Assembly (NCBI RefSeq): GCF_020076305.1
Contig: NZ_JAIQXE010000003.1
Span: 124,001-188,000 of the forward strand
Source: Flavihumibacter profundi
GTDB lineage: Bacteria > Bacteroidota > Bacteroidia > Chitinophagales > Chitinophagaceae
Length of the DNA stretch: 64,000 nt
Direction: 5' to 3'
The translations under genes and the position numbers were made by a program. The notes under the pieces were generated by a model, which saw only the letters and a list, made by a program, of their open reading frames with translations, did not search any database and was not told where the DNA came from. Positions 24,240 to 33,862 of this stretch are shown piece after piece (positions within the stretch are counted from its first letter, which is position 1; each line of letters begins with the position of its first letter).

Positions 24240-27200
24240 TTAAGAATTAATCGGTTGTTCAATTGCCGCTGATTCACTGTTAACGACCTGCCTGTGCATT
24301 TTCCGGAGGAATTCCAAAATAGTTTTCATATCGCGCATAGAATCAATTACCAGCAGAAAATTCTTTCCGGTTTGTTTCAGCCTGGCCTTATTGGTTCCTG
24401 TTTGCAGGTAGGCCAATATTCGCTGGAACAAGTCCGATTCGAAATAAGGTGAGTCGGGCTTGTTGATGAAAAAACACTTCAGCGTTTCGTCGCGCAACAA
24501 CAATTTTTCAAACCCCAATTCTACAGCAAGCCTGCGCACCCTCACTGTATCAAATAAATCCTCCACCTGTTGCGGAACCGGGCCAAATCGGTCATTCATC
24601 TCGATGTGAAATGCCACCAAATCTTCTTCAGAAGCACAGTTATCGAGCCTGGTATACAAAGACAAACGTTCGGTTATACTTTCCACATATTCATCGGGGA
24701 TTAAAATCTCCAGGTCTGTATCAATGGTACAATCCTGTACATAATCTTCCTGCCGGGCTATCTCTTCCTTAAACAATTCCCTGAATGATGTCCGCTTTAA
24801 TTCCCTAATCGCTTCATCCAGAATTTTCTGGTACATTTCAAATCCAATTTCTGCCATAAAACCGCTTTGCTCACCACCGAGCATATTTCCCGCGCCCCTG
24901 ATGTCAAGGTCACGCATAGCAATCTGGAACCCGCTACCCAGTTCACTGTGCTGCTCTAAAGTCTGTAAACGCTTTTTCGAATCTGATGGCAGCGTGCTCA
25001 TTGGCGGGGCCAATAAATAACAGAAGGCCTTCCTGTTGCTCCGGCCTACCCTGCCCCGTAACTGGTGCAGGTCACTTAGACCAAACTGGTGCGCATTATT
25101 TACAATGATGGTATTCACATTAGCAATATCCACGCCACTCTCCACGATGTTGGTACAAACCAGCACATCATATTTTTTATCAATAAAATCCATGATGCGC
25201 TCCTCCAGGATATGCCCTTCCATTTGTCCGTGTGCATAGCCAATACTTAAATCCGGGCAATGGCTCTGGATCATCGCAGCCATTTCTGCAAGGCCATTTA
25301 CCCTGTTATGGATAAAGAAAACCTGTCCGCCACGCTCTGTTTCAAAGTATATGGCATCCCTTATAAAATCTTCATTATATACCTGCACTTCGGTTTGGAT
25401 GGGCTGCCTGTTTGGGGGTGGGGTATTAATGATACTCAGGTCGCGGGCCCCCATAAGGCTGAACTGCAGGGTCCTTGGGATAGGCGTTGCCGTAAGCGTA
25501 AGGCAATCTACATTGGTTCGAAGCGTTTTGATTTTTTCTTTATGTGCCACACCAAATTTCTGCTCTTCATCTATCACCAGGATACCCAGGTCCTTAAATT
25601 TCACTTCTTTGCCAAGTATAGAATGGGTTCCGATAATTATATCAACTTTCCCTTCTTCGAGCTTTTTAAGCGTTTCCTTTTTTTCCCTGCTGCTTTTAAA
25701 CCTGTTGATATAATCGACGGTTACCGGGAAATCTTTCAACCGTTCTGAAAATGTTTTGTAATGCTGGAACGCCAGGATCGTAGTCGGGACCAGCACTGCG
25801 GCCTGTTTGCCATCGACTACTGATTTAAATGCAGCGCGGATGGCTATTTCCGTTTTCCCAAAACCAACATCCCCGCAAACCAGCCTGTCCATGGGAGATG
25901 GCGACTCCATATCTTTTTTAACATCACCCGTGGCTTTGCTTTGGTCGGGCGTATCCTCATATATGAAAGAAGCTTCCAGTTCAGTTTGCAAATAAGTATC
26001 TGGCGTATGCCGGAATCCCTGCTGCGCCTTTCTTTGTGCATACAACTGTATAAGGTCAAAGGCAATTTCCTTGACCTTTGTTTTAGTTTTTTCTTTAAGC
26101 TTGGACCAGGCATCACTGCCCAGTTTATTTACCTTGGGAACTGTTCCTTCCTTACCCGTATATTTTGAAATTTTGTGCAGCGAATTAATATTCACATAAA
26201 GGATATCACTGTCCTTATAAATGATGCGAACAGCCTCCTGCAATTTGCCATTTACCTCCAGTTTCTGCAATCCGCTGTATACGCCAACACCGTGGTCTAT
26301 ATGTGAAACAAAATCTCCCGGCTGTAACTCGCGCAGGGTGCGCAATGTTAATGCCTTGTTTTTATTATAGGCTTGTTTAACCTTGTATTTATGGTATCGC
26401 TGAAAAACCTGGTGGTCGGTATAACAAACCACTTTCAGGTCTTCATCAATAAAACCTCCGTGTATTGCCACCGGGATTGGTGTAAAATGGATTGCAGCCT
26501 TAAGGTCTTCAAAAATGCTATGCAGCCGTTCCAGTTGTTTTGGGTTTTCAGCAAAGAGGTATAAGCCGAATCCCTTCTTTTCCCATTGCTGAAAATCCCT
26601 GATCAGTAATTCAAACTGCCGGTTAAATGATGGCTGTGGCCTGGTATGAAAACTGATTTCAGTGGTGAGCCCGCCGGGGAATTCACCATGGCCTTCCATT
26701 TCAATGATATGCCTTTGCTGTAACCTTAATTCAAGTTCTGCTGCCGTTTCAAATTCTGCCTTTGCAATTACTTTACGAACCAGCTTATCTTCATCCTCTT
26801 CTTCTTTGTACACAACACCTTCATTCCTGCTGATAAACAGGTCCAGTTCCTCTTCCTGCAAAGCGATCCTTTCTTTTACAAAATTCCAGTCGTTCATCCA
26901 GACTACCGTATTTGCCGGCAGGAACTCAAAGAGCGATACGGTGGCTTCTTCCGTAAATTCAGCCTGCAGGTTGGGAATAATGCTGACCTGCAGTAATTTC
27001 CGCTCACTGAGCTGGGTTTCCGGATCAAAAAGGCGGATAGAATCAACATCGTTACCAAACAATTCGATCCGGTAGGGTTTTTCATTCCCGAATGAATAGA
27101 TATCTATAATTCCGCCACGTACAGCGAATTGTCCGGGTTCATACACAAAATCGGTCCGGTTAAATCCTGCATCAGTTAATTGTTCGTATAGTTTAACCGT

Positions 27201-27668
27201 ATCAAGAACATCATTCACTTTTACGCGGATAATATTCCCGCTAAGGGTTTCGGGCCGGACTACTTTCTCGAACAAGGCCTCCGGATATGTGACCACCAGT
27301 TTCTTGTTTCCGCCACCGGTTAGCCTTGTGAGGGTTTCGGTACGCAGCATAACGTGGCTGCTGTTCAGTTGCCGGTAGTTCTTTTTTGTACGGAATGATG
27401 ATGGAAAATAAAAAAGGTCCAGTGCCCCGGTCAGGTTTTCCAGGGTGTTATGGAAATAAGCCGCTTCTTCCGCATCGTTCAGGATGACCACATGGTTAAC
27501 CTGTTCGGTAACGGAGTGCTTAAAAATGGCGGTAACTAAAAATTCCGGGGAGCTGCCGGAAAGGCTTTTAAGTACGATATGCTGGGGTTGGGACAAAGTG
27601 AGCTTGTCCGCCAATTGAAAAAGGCGGCCATCATTCAGGTACTGCTCCAGTAAATGTTCCAGGTTCAT
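24240..27668 (-). CDS. mfd: Transcription-repair coupling factor
   Basis: A DNA translocase that removes stalled RNA polymerase and recruits UvrA. Its 1142-aa length is normal. Order of parts: a degenerate UvrB-like N-terminal module, the RNA-polymerase interaction domain near 'GDFVSHIDHGVGVYSG', a RecG-like helicase pair with Walker A 'CGDVGFGKTE', the DEEQ box and 'TATPIPRTLQ', then the C-terminal TRCF domain. It is monocistronic with its own promoter core. Confidence 0.96.
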   Translation of the reverse strand: MNLEHLLEQYLNDGRLFQLADKLTLSQPQHIVLKSLSGSSPEFLVTAIFKHSVTEQVNHVVILNDAEEAAYFHNTLENLTGALDLFYFPSSFRTKKNYRQLNSSHVMLRTETLTRLTGGGNKKLVVTYPEALFEKVVRPETLSGNIIRVKVNDVLDTVKLYEQLTDAGFNRTDFVYEPGQFAVRGGIIDIYSFGNEKPYRIELFGNDVDSIRLFDPETQLSERKLLQVSIIPNLQAEFTEEATVSLFEFLPANTVVWMNDWNFVKERIALQEEELDLFISRNEGVVYKEEEDEDKLVRKVIAKAEFETAAELELRLQQRHIIEMEGHGEFPGGLTTEISFHTRPQPSFNRQFELLIRDFQQWEKKGFGLYLFAENPKQLERLHSIFEDLKAAIHFTPIPVAIHGGFIDEDLKVVCYTDHQVFQRYHKYKVKQAYNKNKALTLRTLRELQPGDFVSHIDHGVGVYSGLQKLEVNGKLQEAVRIIYKDSDILYVNINSLHKISKYTGKEGTVPKVNKLGSDAWSKLKEKTKTKVKEIAFDLIQLYAQRKAQQGFRHTPDTYLQTELEASFIYEDTPDQSKATGDVKKDMESPSPMDRLVCGDVGFGKTEIAIRAAFKSVVDGKQAAVLVPTTILAFQHYKTFSERLKDFPVTVDYINRFKSSREKKETLKKLEEGKVDIIIGTHSILGKEVKFKDLGILVIDEEQKFGVAHKEKIKTLRTNVDCLTLTATPIPRTLQFSLMGARDLSIINTPPPNRQPIQTEVQVYNEDFIRDAIYFETERGGQVFFIHNRVNGLAEMAAMIQSHCPDLSIGYAHGQMEGHILEERIMDFIDKKYDVLVCTNIVESGVDIANVNTIIVNNAHQFGLSDLHQLRGRVGRSNRKAFCYLLAPPMSTLPSDSKKRLQTLEQHSELGSGFQIAMRDLDIRGAGNMLGGEQSGFMAEIGFEMYQKILDEAIRELKRTSFRELFKEEIARQEDYVQDCTIDTDLEILIPDEYVESITERLSLYTRLDNCASEEDLVAFHIEMNDRFGPVPQQVEDLFDTVRVRRLAVELGFEKLLLRDETLKCFFINKPDSPYFESDLFQRILAYLQTGTNKARLKQTGKNFLLVIDSMRDMKTILEFLRKMHRQVVNSESAAIEQPINS

Positions 27669-27702
27669 TACACACTGCCCCTAATGGTTATGCAAGGCGG
27701 TG

Positions 27703-27710
27703 CAAAGATA
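27703..27710 (-). promoter_or_regulatory. -7 promoter core TATCTTTG for mfd
   Basis: An exact TAnnTTTG match on the minus strand, 34 nt before the mfd ATG. No TTG at ideal spacing. Confidence 0.5.
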
Positions 27711-27741
27711 AAAGAAGATTAATGATAACCTGCTTTTCACA

Positions 27742-27772
27742 TTGATTAGGCGGTAATAAACTATTAATTTTG
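27742..27772 (+). promoter_or_regulatory. Promoter for the BNR-repeat secreted protein
   Basis: TTG (27742-27744), a 20-nt spacer, and an exact -7 core TAATTTTG (27765-27772). The core ends 54 nt before the ATG at 27827. This is the best full match to the Bacteroidota consensus on the plus strand. It also excludes an in-frame TTG at 27770 as the start. Confidence 0.75.
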
Positions 27773-27826
27773 GTATATTGTGAGTCCCAATATGCCTATC
27801 CGTTGCTCCTTTTTAATACGCGCTGT

Positions 27827-30800
27827 ATGAATGCAAAATTGCCCCTGTTTACCCTTACCCTGGCTTGCCTGGTATATTCGGGATTTATTTTACTGGATAG
27901 GCCATCATTTATTCCCCATAAGATTTTTTTGGGTACGGGCCAATCTGAGGAAGAACCTGAGGAGGAAAGGAACGAATTCACTGCTCAAAGGATCAGGTAT
28001 GAATATGACATGATCAAAGATGGGGGAACAGGCAAAATTCCAGCCGGAATAAGGGAAAGGGAAATACAGCAGGCTTACAGGATACCGGTAAAGGAAAGCC
28101 AGGTAAATATGATGCTTTCACCATTTGCCGACAACCAATATATTGCTGCTGGTCCAAATAATATAGGTGGCCGCACAAGGGCTGTGGTTTTTGACAAGAG
28201 ATTTGGAACAGGGACAAATAAAGTTATTATTGCCGGTGCAGTCAGCGGTGGTATTTTCCGGTCAACCGACGGTGGTAGCAACTGGACCCTGGTTACACCA
28301 CCAGATGAAATTCACAATGTTACTGCCATCGCTCAAGACACCCGGGCGGGTTTCGAAAACAACTGGTATGCAGGAGGAGGTGAACCTTATGGCAATTCCG
28401 CCTCACCGCCGGGTGGTGGTGCATTTTACAACGGCTATGGGCTGATGAAATCCACTGATAATGGCCTGACCTGGAATAGGATTACAAGTACTTTTAATGG
28501 CACGCTGGAAAATTTTGATGACCCGTATGATATAGTACACAAGATCGTGGTAAGCCCGGTAACCGGGTATGTTTATGTTGCTGCTCACCGCCGGATTATG
28601 CGAAGCACGGATAACGGTTCAACTTTTAGTGCTGTTTTTATCGGCACAACGCCAGCTGCTGCCGATTATGGACAATTGGATATCGTTTGCACCAGTACCG
28701 GTCGTTTATACCTGGCCGTAAATGGCGGATTCCCCGACAAAGACCTTCGCGGCTTGTTTTATTCTGATTCTGGTAATACAGGTACCTGGACAAGGTTTGC
28801 AGGAGGACAGACCGTTGGTACTGATTCATTAGACGGCTGGAGGGCAAATTCCTATACCAGTACCGGTGAATTGTCGAATTCTTCAAAACGCATTGTACTT
28901 GCTTTGGCCCCTTCCAATAATAACCTGGTTTATGCCCTGTACGAAAATGGACTGTCACAGGCAGGTGCTACCGGTAAGCCCGAAGCCGATCTTTTTAAAT
29001 TTGATTTTGGTGCCAGTACCTACGCGAACCTTTCTGCAAATATGCCCGATTTCAATGGCCAGAAAGATGGCATCGACCCATTAACTGTACAGGGAGGTTA
29101 TGACCTGACGCTGGCTATAAAGCCCGATAACCCAAGTGTGATTTTTATAGGGGGTACCAATCTCTACCGGTCTACCAGTGGTTTCACCAATACAACCGCT
29201 ACCAGCTGGATTGCTGGTTATAAATATTGGGGGGCTACCGCCACAGATTTTAAAGTTGACCAGTACGATAATACCCACCCCGATATTCACAACCTGGTCT
29301 TTGACCCTTCAAACCCCAGCAGGGCATTATGTGCAACTGATGGCGGCCTGCACCTGACCGAAAATATTATGGGAAATACCAGCGCAGTTTTACCGGTAAC
29401 CTGGACCATGATCAGTAATTACCAGACAACCCAATATTATCATGTGCATGTTGAACAAAGGCAATCGGGCGTGCAAGCCAATAATTTCATAGGCGGCATG
29501 CAAGACAACAGTTCTTACCTGCGGGTTGATGGCGATAATGCCCATGTGCAGGCTGGAACCGGTGACGGTGGTGCTGCTGCCATCTCGAAATTCAATAGTT
29601 TCAGTGATTATACGCTTTTTATAACAAGCCAAACCGGAAGTATTGCCAGGCTTACACCAGGAAATGCAACCGATATAACGCCAGGCAGTAATCTTACTGC
29701 AAACCCAACTTCTGGTTACGGGGAATTCATAACTTATTTCGGGATAGATAATGACAATCCGGAAGACCTCTATTATGTAAATTATAACCGGGTTTTCCGG
29801 ACAAAAAATTCAACTGCGGTAACCCCAACAACCTGGACCGAATTAACGGGCATTGGTGCAAAAATAAACCCGACAAATCCGGGAGGTGATAATATTGGTA
29901 TAAGGGCAATTGAAATAAGCCGGGGGCCTTACCTTTCTTCTCATGTAATGTATATTGGTACTAACCAGGGAAGGGTATACAGGCTGAACGACCCGCGGAA
30001 TGCCGCCGTATCTGCTACCCCGGTTGATATAACACCGCCTGCTATCAATACGATCATCAGCAATACTTCAGTCAATCCTACACCAACAGTAAATGTTTCT
30101 GATATTGCTGTAAACCCCAATAATGATGATGAGATAATGGTGGTTTATTCCAATTACCAGGTGAGTACAGGGTCTTCTGTGATTCAGGATTTTAATATCT
30201 GGTGGACTACCAATGGCAAGAGTTCCAATCCTACATGGAAACTGATTGAAGGCAACTTAACGTTGCCATCCATTCGCAGTTGTGCTATTGTTACCAGGAA
30301 AGATGGATTAGGTAAAGGTTTCACTGAATACTATGTAGGCACTTCCGTTGGCTTATACAGTACACTGGGAATCAGCGACACGCTAACTGCAGGCAAAACA
30401 ATTACATGGAAACGGGAAGGCAGTAATGTTTTAGGTTACGCACTGGTTACTTCATTGTCTTACCGGCCCCAGGACAATACATTGCTGGTAGGCACACATG
30501 GGAACGGTATGTATTACACGGTAATTCCACAAGCGAATTATACCCCCAATATTAACACAGCCACAAATGATCCGGTGCGTAATAATAAAGACTTCATCCG
30601 GTATTCCTGGCCAGGTATAACCAATACAAACCTGCAATTCAAAACAGGTGATATGTATGAAATAAAAAAACTGGTTGTACAGGTTCATAATGAAAATGGC
30701 CAGCTGGTTTATAAAAAAGAGACCGGCTATACAGATGGTAATATTGATGTAAGCCGGCTTGCGAAAGGTGTTTATATATTATCGGTAACCAGCAGCGATT

Positions 30801-30838
30801 TCAAACAACAGTTTATCAGGAAGTTTATCCGGCAATAA
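27827..30838 (+). CDS. Large secreted BNR/Asp-box repeat protein with T9SS-type C-terminus
   Basis: A 1003-aa protein related to the sortilin/VPS10-like beta-propellers. Several Asp-box motifs (S-x-D-x-G-x-T-W) are visible: 'RSTDGGSNWT', 'KSTDNGLTWN' and 'RSTDNGSTF', suggesting a sialidase-like propeller fold, but no sialidase active-site arginines are evident. The final ~80 residues look like a T9SS sorting domain, with 'AKGVYILSVTSSD' before 'QQFIRKFIRQ'. The N-terminal hydrophobic stretch ('LFTLTLACLVYSGFILL') is an atypical signal or anchor. Start at ATG 27827. Function unknown; a surface-exposed binder or structural protein is likely. Confidence 0.8.
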   Translation: MNAKLPLFTLTLACLVYSGFILLDRPSFIPHKIFLGTGQSEEEPEEERNEFTAQRIRYEYDMIKDGGTGKIPAGIREREIQQAYRIPVKESQVNMMLSPFADNQYIAAGPNNIGGRTRAVVFDKRFGTGTNKVIIAGAVSGGIFRSTDGGSNWTLVTPPDEIHNVTAIAQDTRAGFENNWYAGGGEPYGNSASPPGGGAFYNGYGLMKSTDNGLTWNRITSTFNGTLENFDDPYDIVHKIVVSPVTGYVYVAAHRRIMRSTDNGSTFSAVFIGTTPAAADYGQLDIVCTSTGRLYLAVNGGFPDKDLRGLFYSDSGNTGTWTRFAGGQTVGTDSLDGWRANSYTSTGELSNSSKRIVLALAPSNNNLVYALYENGLSQAGATGKPEADLFKFDFGASTYANLSANMPDFNGQKDGIDPLTVQGGYDLTLAIKPDNPSVIFIGGTNLYRSTSGFTNTTATSWIAGYKYWGATATDFKVDQYDNTHPDIHNLVFDPSNPSRALCATDGGLHLTENIMGNTSAVLPVTWTMISNYQTTQYYHVHVEQRQSGVQANNFIGGMQDNSSYLRVDGDNAHVQAGTGDGGAAAISKFNSFSDYTLFITSQTGSIARLTPGNATDITPGSNLTANPTSGYGEFITYFGIDNDNPEDLYYVNYNRVFRTKNSTAVTPTTWTELTGIGAKINPTNPGGDNIGIRAIEISRGPYLSSHVMYIGTNQGRVYRLNDPRNAAVSATPVDITPPAINTIISNTSVNPTPTVNVSDIAVNPNNDDEIMVVYSNYQVSTGSSVIQDFNIWWTTNGKSSNPTWKLIEGNLTLPSIRSCAIVTRKDGLGKGFTEYYVGTSVGLYSTLGISDTLTAGKTITWKREGSNVLGYALVTSLSYRPQDNTLLVGTHGNGMYYTVIPQANYTPNINTATNDPVRNNKDFIRYSWPGITNTNLQFKTGDMYEIKKLVVQVHNENGQLVYKKETGYTDGNIDVSRLAKGVYILSVTSSDFKQQFIRKFIRQ

Positions 30839-30888
30839 TATTAGGTGCATTACAAAGGACATTCATATTTTAATTCAAATTTCAGCCC

Positions 30889-31638
30889 ATGTTACAGCCC
30901 TGGCAAACAGGAAAGGTAGTGCGTATCGTAGATGAAACATCCAGTACAAGGCGGTTCTGGATCCAAATGGAAGAGGATGCACCGTTTAACTTTAAGCCCG
31001 GACAATTTGTAACACTTGACCTGCCTATTCACGAGCAAAAGAATAAGCGCTGGCGCAGTTATTCAATTGCATCCTGGCCTGATGGCACCAATATTATTGA
31101 ATTGGTAATTGTACTTCTGGAGGGCGGTTTAGGCACCAGCTACCTGTTCAATGATATCCAGGTTGGAAGCACCCTGACACTCAGGGGCCCGCAAGGTGTG
31201 TTTACTTTGCCTGAACCAATTGAGAATGACCTGTTTTTTGTTTGCACAGGAACAGGAATTGCACCCTTTCGGTCAATGGCACACCACATTTTAAATAATA
31301 ATATTCCCCATAAAGATATTTACCTGATTTTTGGCTGCAGGAAATTTGGAGATTGTTTATATGGGCAAGAGCTGAAAGCATTAGAAAGACAGTTTCCTGC
31401 CTTTCATTATATCCCAACATTTTCAAGGGAAGAAGCAGGTGATCACCTGGTTCGTACCGGTTATGTCCATGCTGTTTATGAAGACATCTGCTCAACGCAA
31501 AAAATGGCTACAGGATCAGCCCTGCACCCTGCAACTTTTTACTTGTGTGGTTGGAAAAATATGATCGATGAAGCCAAACAGCGGATTTTAGCGCTTGGCT
31601 ACGACAGGAAACAAATTCATTTAGAGTTATACGGTTAA
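30889..31638 (+). CDS. FAD-dependent ferredoxin/flavodoxin-type NAD(P)H reductase
   Basis: A 249-aa member of the ferredoxin-NADP reductase superfamily, transferring electrons between NAD(P)H and a carrier protein. The FAD-binding domain has the 'RSYSIAS' motif (RxYS), the pyrophosphate side is 'GPQGVFTLP', and the nucleotide-binding domain has 'CTGTGIAPFRSM' and 'YLCGWKNMIDEA'. There is no Fe-S or globin domain. The partner protein is unknown. It ends only 2 bp from the converging next gene. Confidence 0.85.
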   Translation: MLQPWQTGKVVRIVDETSSTRRFWIQMEEDAPFNFKPGQFVTLDLPIHEQKNKRWRSYSIASWPDGTNIIELVIVLLEGGLGTSYLFNDIQVGSTLTLRGPQGVFTLPEPIENDLFFVCTGTGIAPFRSMAHHILNNNIPHKDIYLIFGCRKFGDCLYGQELKALERQFPAFHYIPTFSREEAGDHLVRTGYVHAVYEDICSTQKMATGSALHPATFYLCGWKNMIDEAKQRILALGYDRKQIHLELYG

Positions 31639-31640
31639 GA

Positions 31641-31916
31641 TCAACCTTTTGCTTTGGTCTTCAAAGATGCCTGCAATTGTTCTTTCACTTTAAGGTTAAT
31701 AACCGGAACATTTTCAGATAAACCCGACTTGTCTGAATGAATCTTGTGCAATTTCAGTATTTCAGCATGGTTCTCAACCATTTCAGTTTCCAGCTCAAGA
31801 ATTCGTTTTTTGGATTTGGCAATCTGTTTGGATCGAAAGGCAAAACCCAGGATTGAACCTGCTGCAAAAGCAAACATTACAAATTGTAATACTGCCAGGT
31901 TGATGTTGGCGGACAT
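31641..31916 (-). CDS. Small membrane protein with coiled coil (paralogue 1)
   Basis: A 91-aa protein with one N-terminal membrane helix ('LAVLQFVMFAFAAGSILGFAF'-like, about residues 7-27), then a basic charged stretch ('RSKQIAKSKKR') and a coiled coil ('ILELETEMVENHAEILKL'). It is clearly paralogous to the next gene upstream (32017-32298), sharing the pattern LELE-x2/3-M/E-x2-HAEIL-x-L. The start at 31916 or 31919 aligns best with the paralogue; an in-frame ATG at 31961 would add a 14-15-residue extension. Topology is probably N-out with the coil in the cytoplasm. Function unknown. Confidence 0.65.
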   Translation of the reverse strand: MSANINLAVLQFVMFAFAAGSILGFAFRSKQIAKSKKRILELETEMVENHAEILKLHKIHSDKSGLSENVPVINLKVKEQLQASLKTKAKG

Positions 31917-32016
31917 CATAGATATTGGTTTGAGTCTTATGTGGATATTCACAGGATACATCCACTAAACGAACCAATAAAAAAAATATTGCATTAAAAC
32001 CTCAGGTGACTGGGTA

Positions 32017-32298
32017 TTATTGTGTTGCCCGAATACCTTTCCCTTCTTCAGGTTTACCGGACTCTTTTTCCTTTAACGGAACGACAGGTGTAGCGATTGG
32101 TGTTGATAATTTTGCCTGCAATTCGGCCATTTTCTTTTGTAGTTGAAGGATTTCTGCATGGTCTTGCATTTTTTCTTTCTCTAACTCCAATACCTGGTTC
32201 CTCAGGCTTCTGACCTGGGCTATCCGGAATATTATGCCAACAGCGAAAGCAGAAAAAACTGCAAAAGCAAGCAATCCTAAGTGTACAGTGATATGCAT
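32017..32298 (-). CDS. Small membrane protein with coiled coil (paralogue 2)
   Basis: A 93-aa protein with one N-terminal membrane helix ('LGLLAFAVFSAFAVGIIF'), then 'RIAQVRSLRNQ' and a coiled coil 'VLELEKEKMQDHAEILQLQKK'. The C-terminus is low-complexity Pro/Lys/Glu. It lies upstream of its paralogue in the same direction with a ~100-bp spacer. The overall design resembles small LapA-like membrane proteins, but I cannot assign a family. The gene sits downstream of nothing obvious in the same operon except glyS, which is further downstream-coded and separately promoted. Confidence 0.65.
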   Translation of the reverse strand: MHITVHLGLLAFAVFSAFAVGIIFRIAQVRSLRNQVLELEKEKMQDHAEILQLQKKMAELQAKLSTPIATPVVPLKEKESGKPEEGKGIRATQ

Positions 32299-32360
32299 TT
32301 TATTACAATAGGTTCCGGCCCATTTTGGGCAGGTAAATTAGGGTGAAGACAAATATATAA

Positions 32361-33812
32361 TTACTGGATGGCTTTTTCAACCAATTCTTTCACATCTTTC
32401 AGTAATATTCTTTCCTGCTCCATACTATCCCGGTAACGAATGGTTACCATTCCATCTTCCTTGGTTTGATGGTCAATAGTTACGCAAAAAGGTGTACCAA
32501 TAGCGTCCTGCCGTCTATAACGCTTACCAATAGCGTCTTTTTCCTCATAAAAACAACGAAAGGAGGCCCTGCATTCATCCATAAGCTGACGGGCGATTTC
32601 CGGAAGTCCGTCTTTCTTCACCAATGGCAAAATGGCCAATTTTACCGGGGCCAGCTTTGGCGGGAACTTCAGCAAAACACGGCTGTCCTGCTTTTCAGCG
32701 GTACTAAGGTCCTGTTCTTCATAAGCTTCACTCAAAACCATCATTACCGACCTGTCAAGACCAATCGAAGTTTCAATTACATATGGAATATAATTTCCAT
32801 ATGGCTTTCCATTTTCATCAGTTTCTGCGTCAAAATACTGCATTTTCTTTTTGCTGAATTCCTGGTGATTCCGAAGGTCGAAATCTGTCCGGCTATGGAT
32901 ACCCTCAACTTCCTTGAAACCTATGGGGAAATTATATTCAATATCACAGGCCGCATCGGCATAGTGAGCAAGTTTAACGTGATCGTGGAACCGGTACTGT
33001 TCGGGTGAAATACCAAGGCTAAGGTGCCATTTCATACGCTCTTCTTTCCAGTACTCGTACCATTGCTTCTGCGTACCAGGACGAATAAAGAATTGCATTT
33101 CCATCTGCTCAAACTCGCGCATCCTGAAAATAAACTGGCGGGCAACGATTTCGTTTCGGAAGGCTTTACCTACCTGGGCAATCCCAAAAGGGATCTTCAT
33201 CCTACCGGTTTTCTGAACATTCAGGAAGTTGACAAAAATCCCCTGGGCAGTTTCGGGCCGCAGGTAAACCATATTTTCACCTTCATCACCGCTTACACTC
33301 CCAAATTCGGTTGAAAACATGAGGTTGAACTGACGGACATCAGTCCAGTTGCAGGTACCACTGACACTGCATTTCATCTTATTGTCCTCAATCAGCTTTT
33401 TCAGTCCGGCAAAATCTTCCTTTGCCAGTAACTGGTCCATTTGCTGTAATATAGCTTCGCCCGCTTCCTTTGGCAGGGTGTCAGCAAATGCTTCAATCAG
33501 GTGGTCGACCCTATACCGCTTTTTGCTATCCTTATTGTCGATCATGGGATCGCTGAAATTGTCGACATGCCCGCTGGCCTTCCAGGTAGTAGGGTGCATA
33601 AAAATTGCGGCGTCAATACCCACAATATTATCATGAAGCTGTGTCATCCATTTCCACCAGTAATCACGTATATTTTTCTTTAACTCACTGCCGTTTTGGC
33701 CATAATCATAAACTGCACTTAATCCATCGTAGATTTCACTGGAAGGAAATATGAACCCGTATTCTTTGCAATGCGAAATAATCGCCTGGAATTTATTCGT
33801 ATCGTTTGCCAT
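32361..33812 (-). CDS. glyS: Glycyl-tRNA synthetase (single-chain, alpha2 type)
   Basis: Charges tRNA-Gly. At 483 aa it is the class II homodimeric (eukaryote/archaea-like) GlyRS and not the split alpha-beta enzyme. Class II motif 2 is in 'GIAQVGKAFRNEI', and motif 3 in 'ETSIGLDRSVMMVL', with the HGTP anticodon-binding domain after about residue 385 ('KLAILPLVKKDGLPE'). A near-consensus promoter core TATCTTTA lies just upstream of the start. Confidence 0.95.
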   Translation of the reverse strand: MANDTNKFQAIISHCKEYGFIFPSSEIYDGLSAVYDYGQNGSELKKNIRDYWWKWMTQLHDNIVGIDAAIFMHPTTWKASGHVDNFSDPMIDNKDSKKRYRVDHLIEAFADTLPKEAGEAILQQMDQLLAKEDFAGLKKLIEDNKMKCSVSGTCNWTDVRQFNLMFSTEFGSVSGDEGENMVYLRPETAQGIFVNFLNVQKTGRMKIPFGIAQVGKAFRNEIVARQFIFRMREFEQMEMQFFIRPGTQKQWYEYWKEERMKWHLSLGISPEQYRFHDHVKLAHYADAACDIEYNFPIGFKEVEGIHSRTDFDLRNHQEFSKKKMQYFDAETDENGKPYGNYIPYVIETSIGLDRSVMMVLSEAYEEQDLSTAEKQDSRVLLKFPPKLAPVKLAILPLVKKDGLPEIARQLMDECRASFRCFYEEKDAIGKRYRRQDAIGTPFCVTIDHQTKEDGMVTIRYRDSMEQERILLKDVKELVEKAIQ

Positions 33813-33862
33813 AAGGGCGTAAAGATATTAAAAATGCTGAACGGTAAAAGCCCGCCGGTAAG

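Noticed and set aside
27827-30838. Active sialidase call for the Asp-box protein.
   Set aside because: Asp boxes mark the fold only; the arginine triad and Tyr/Glu pair of sialidases were not recognised.
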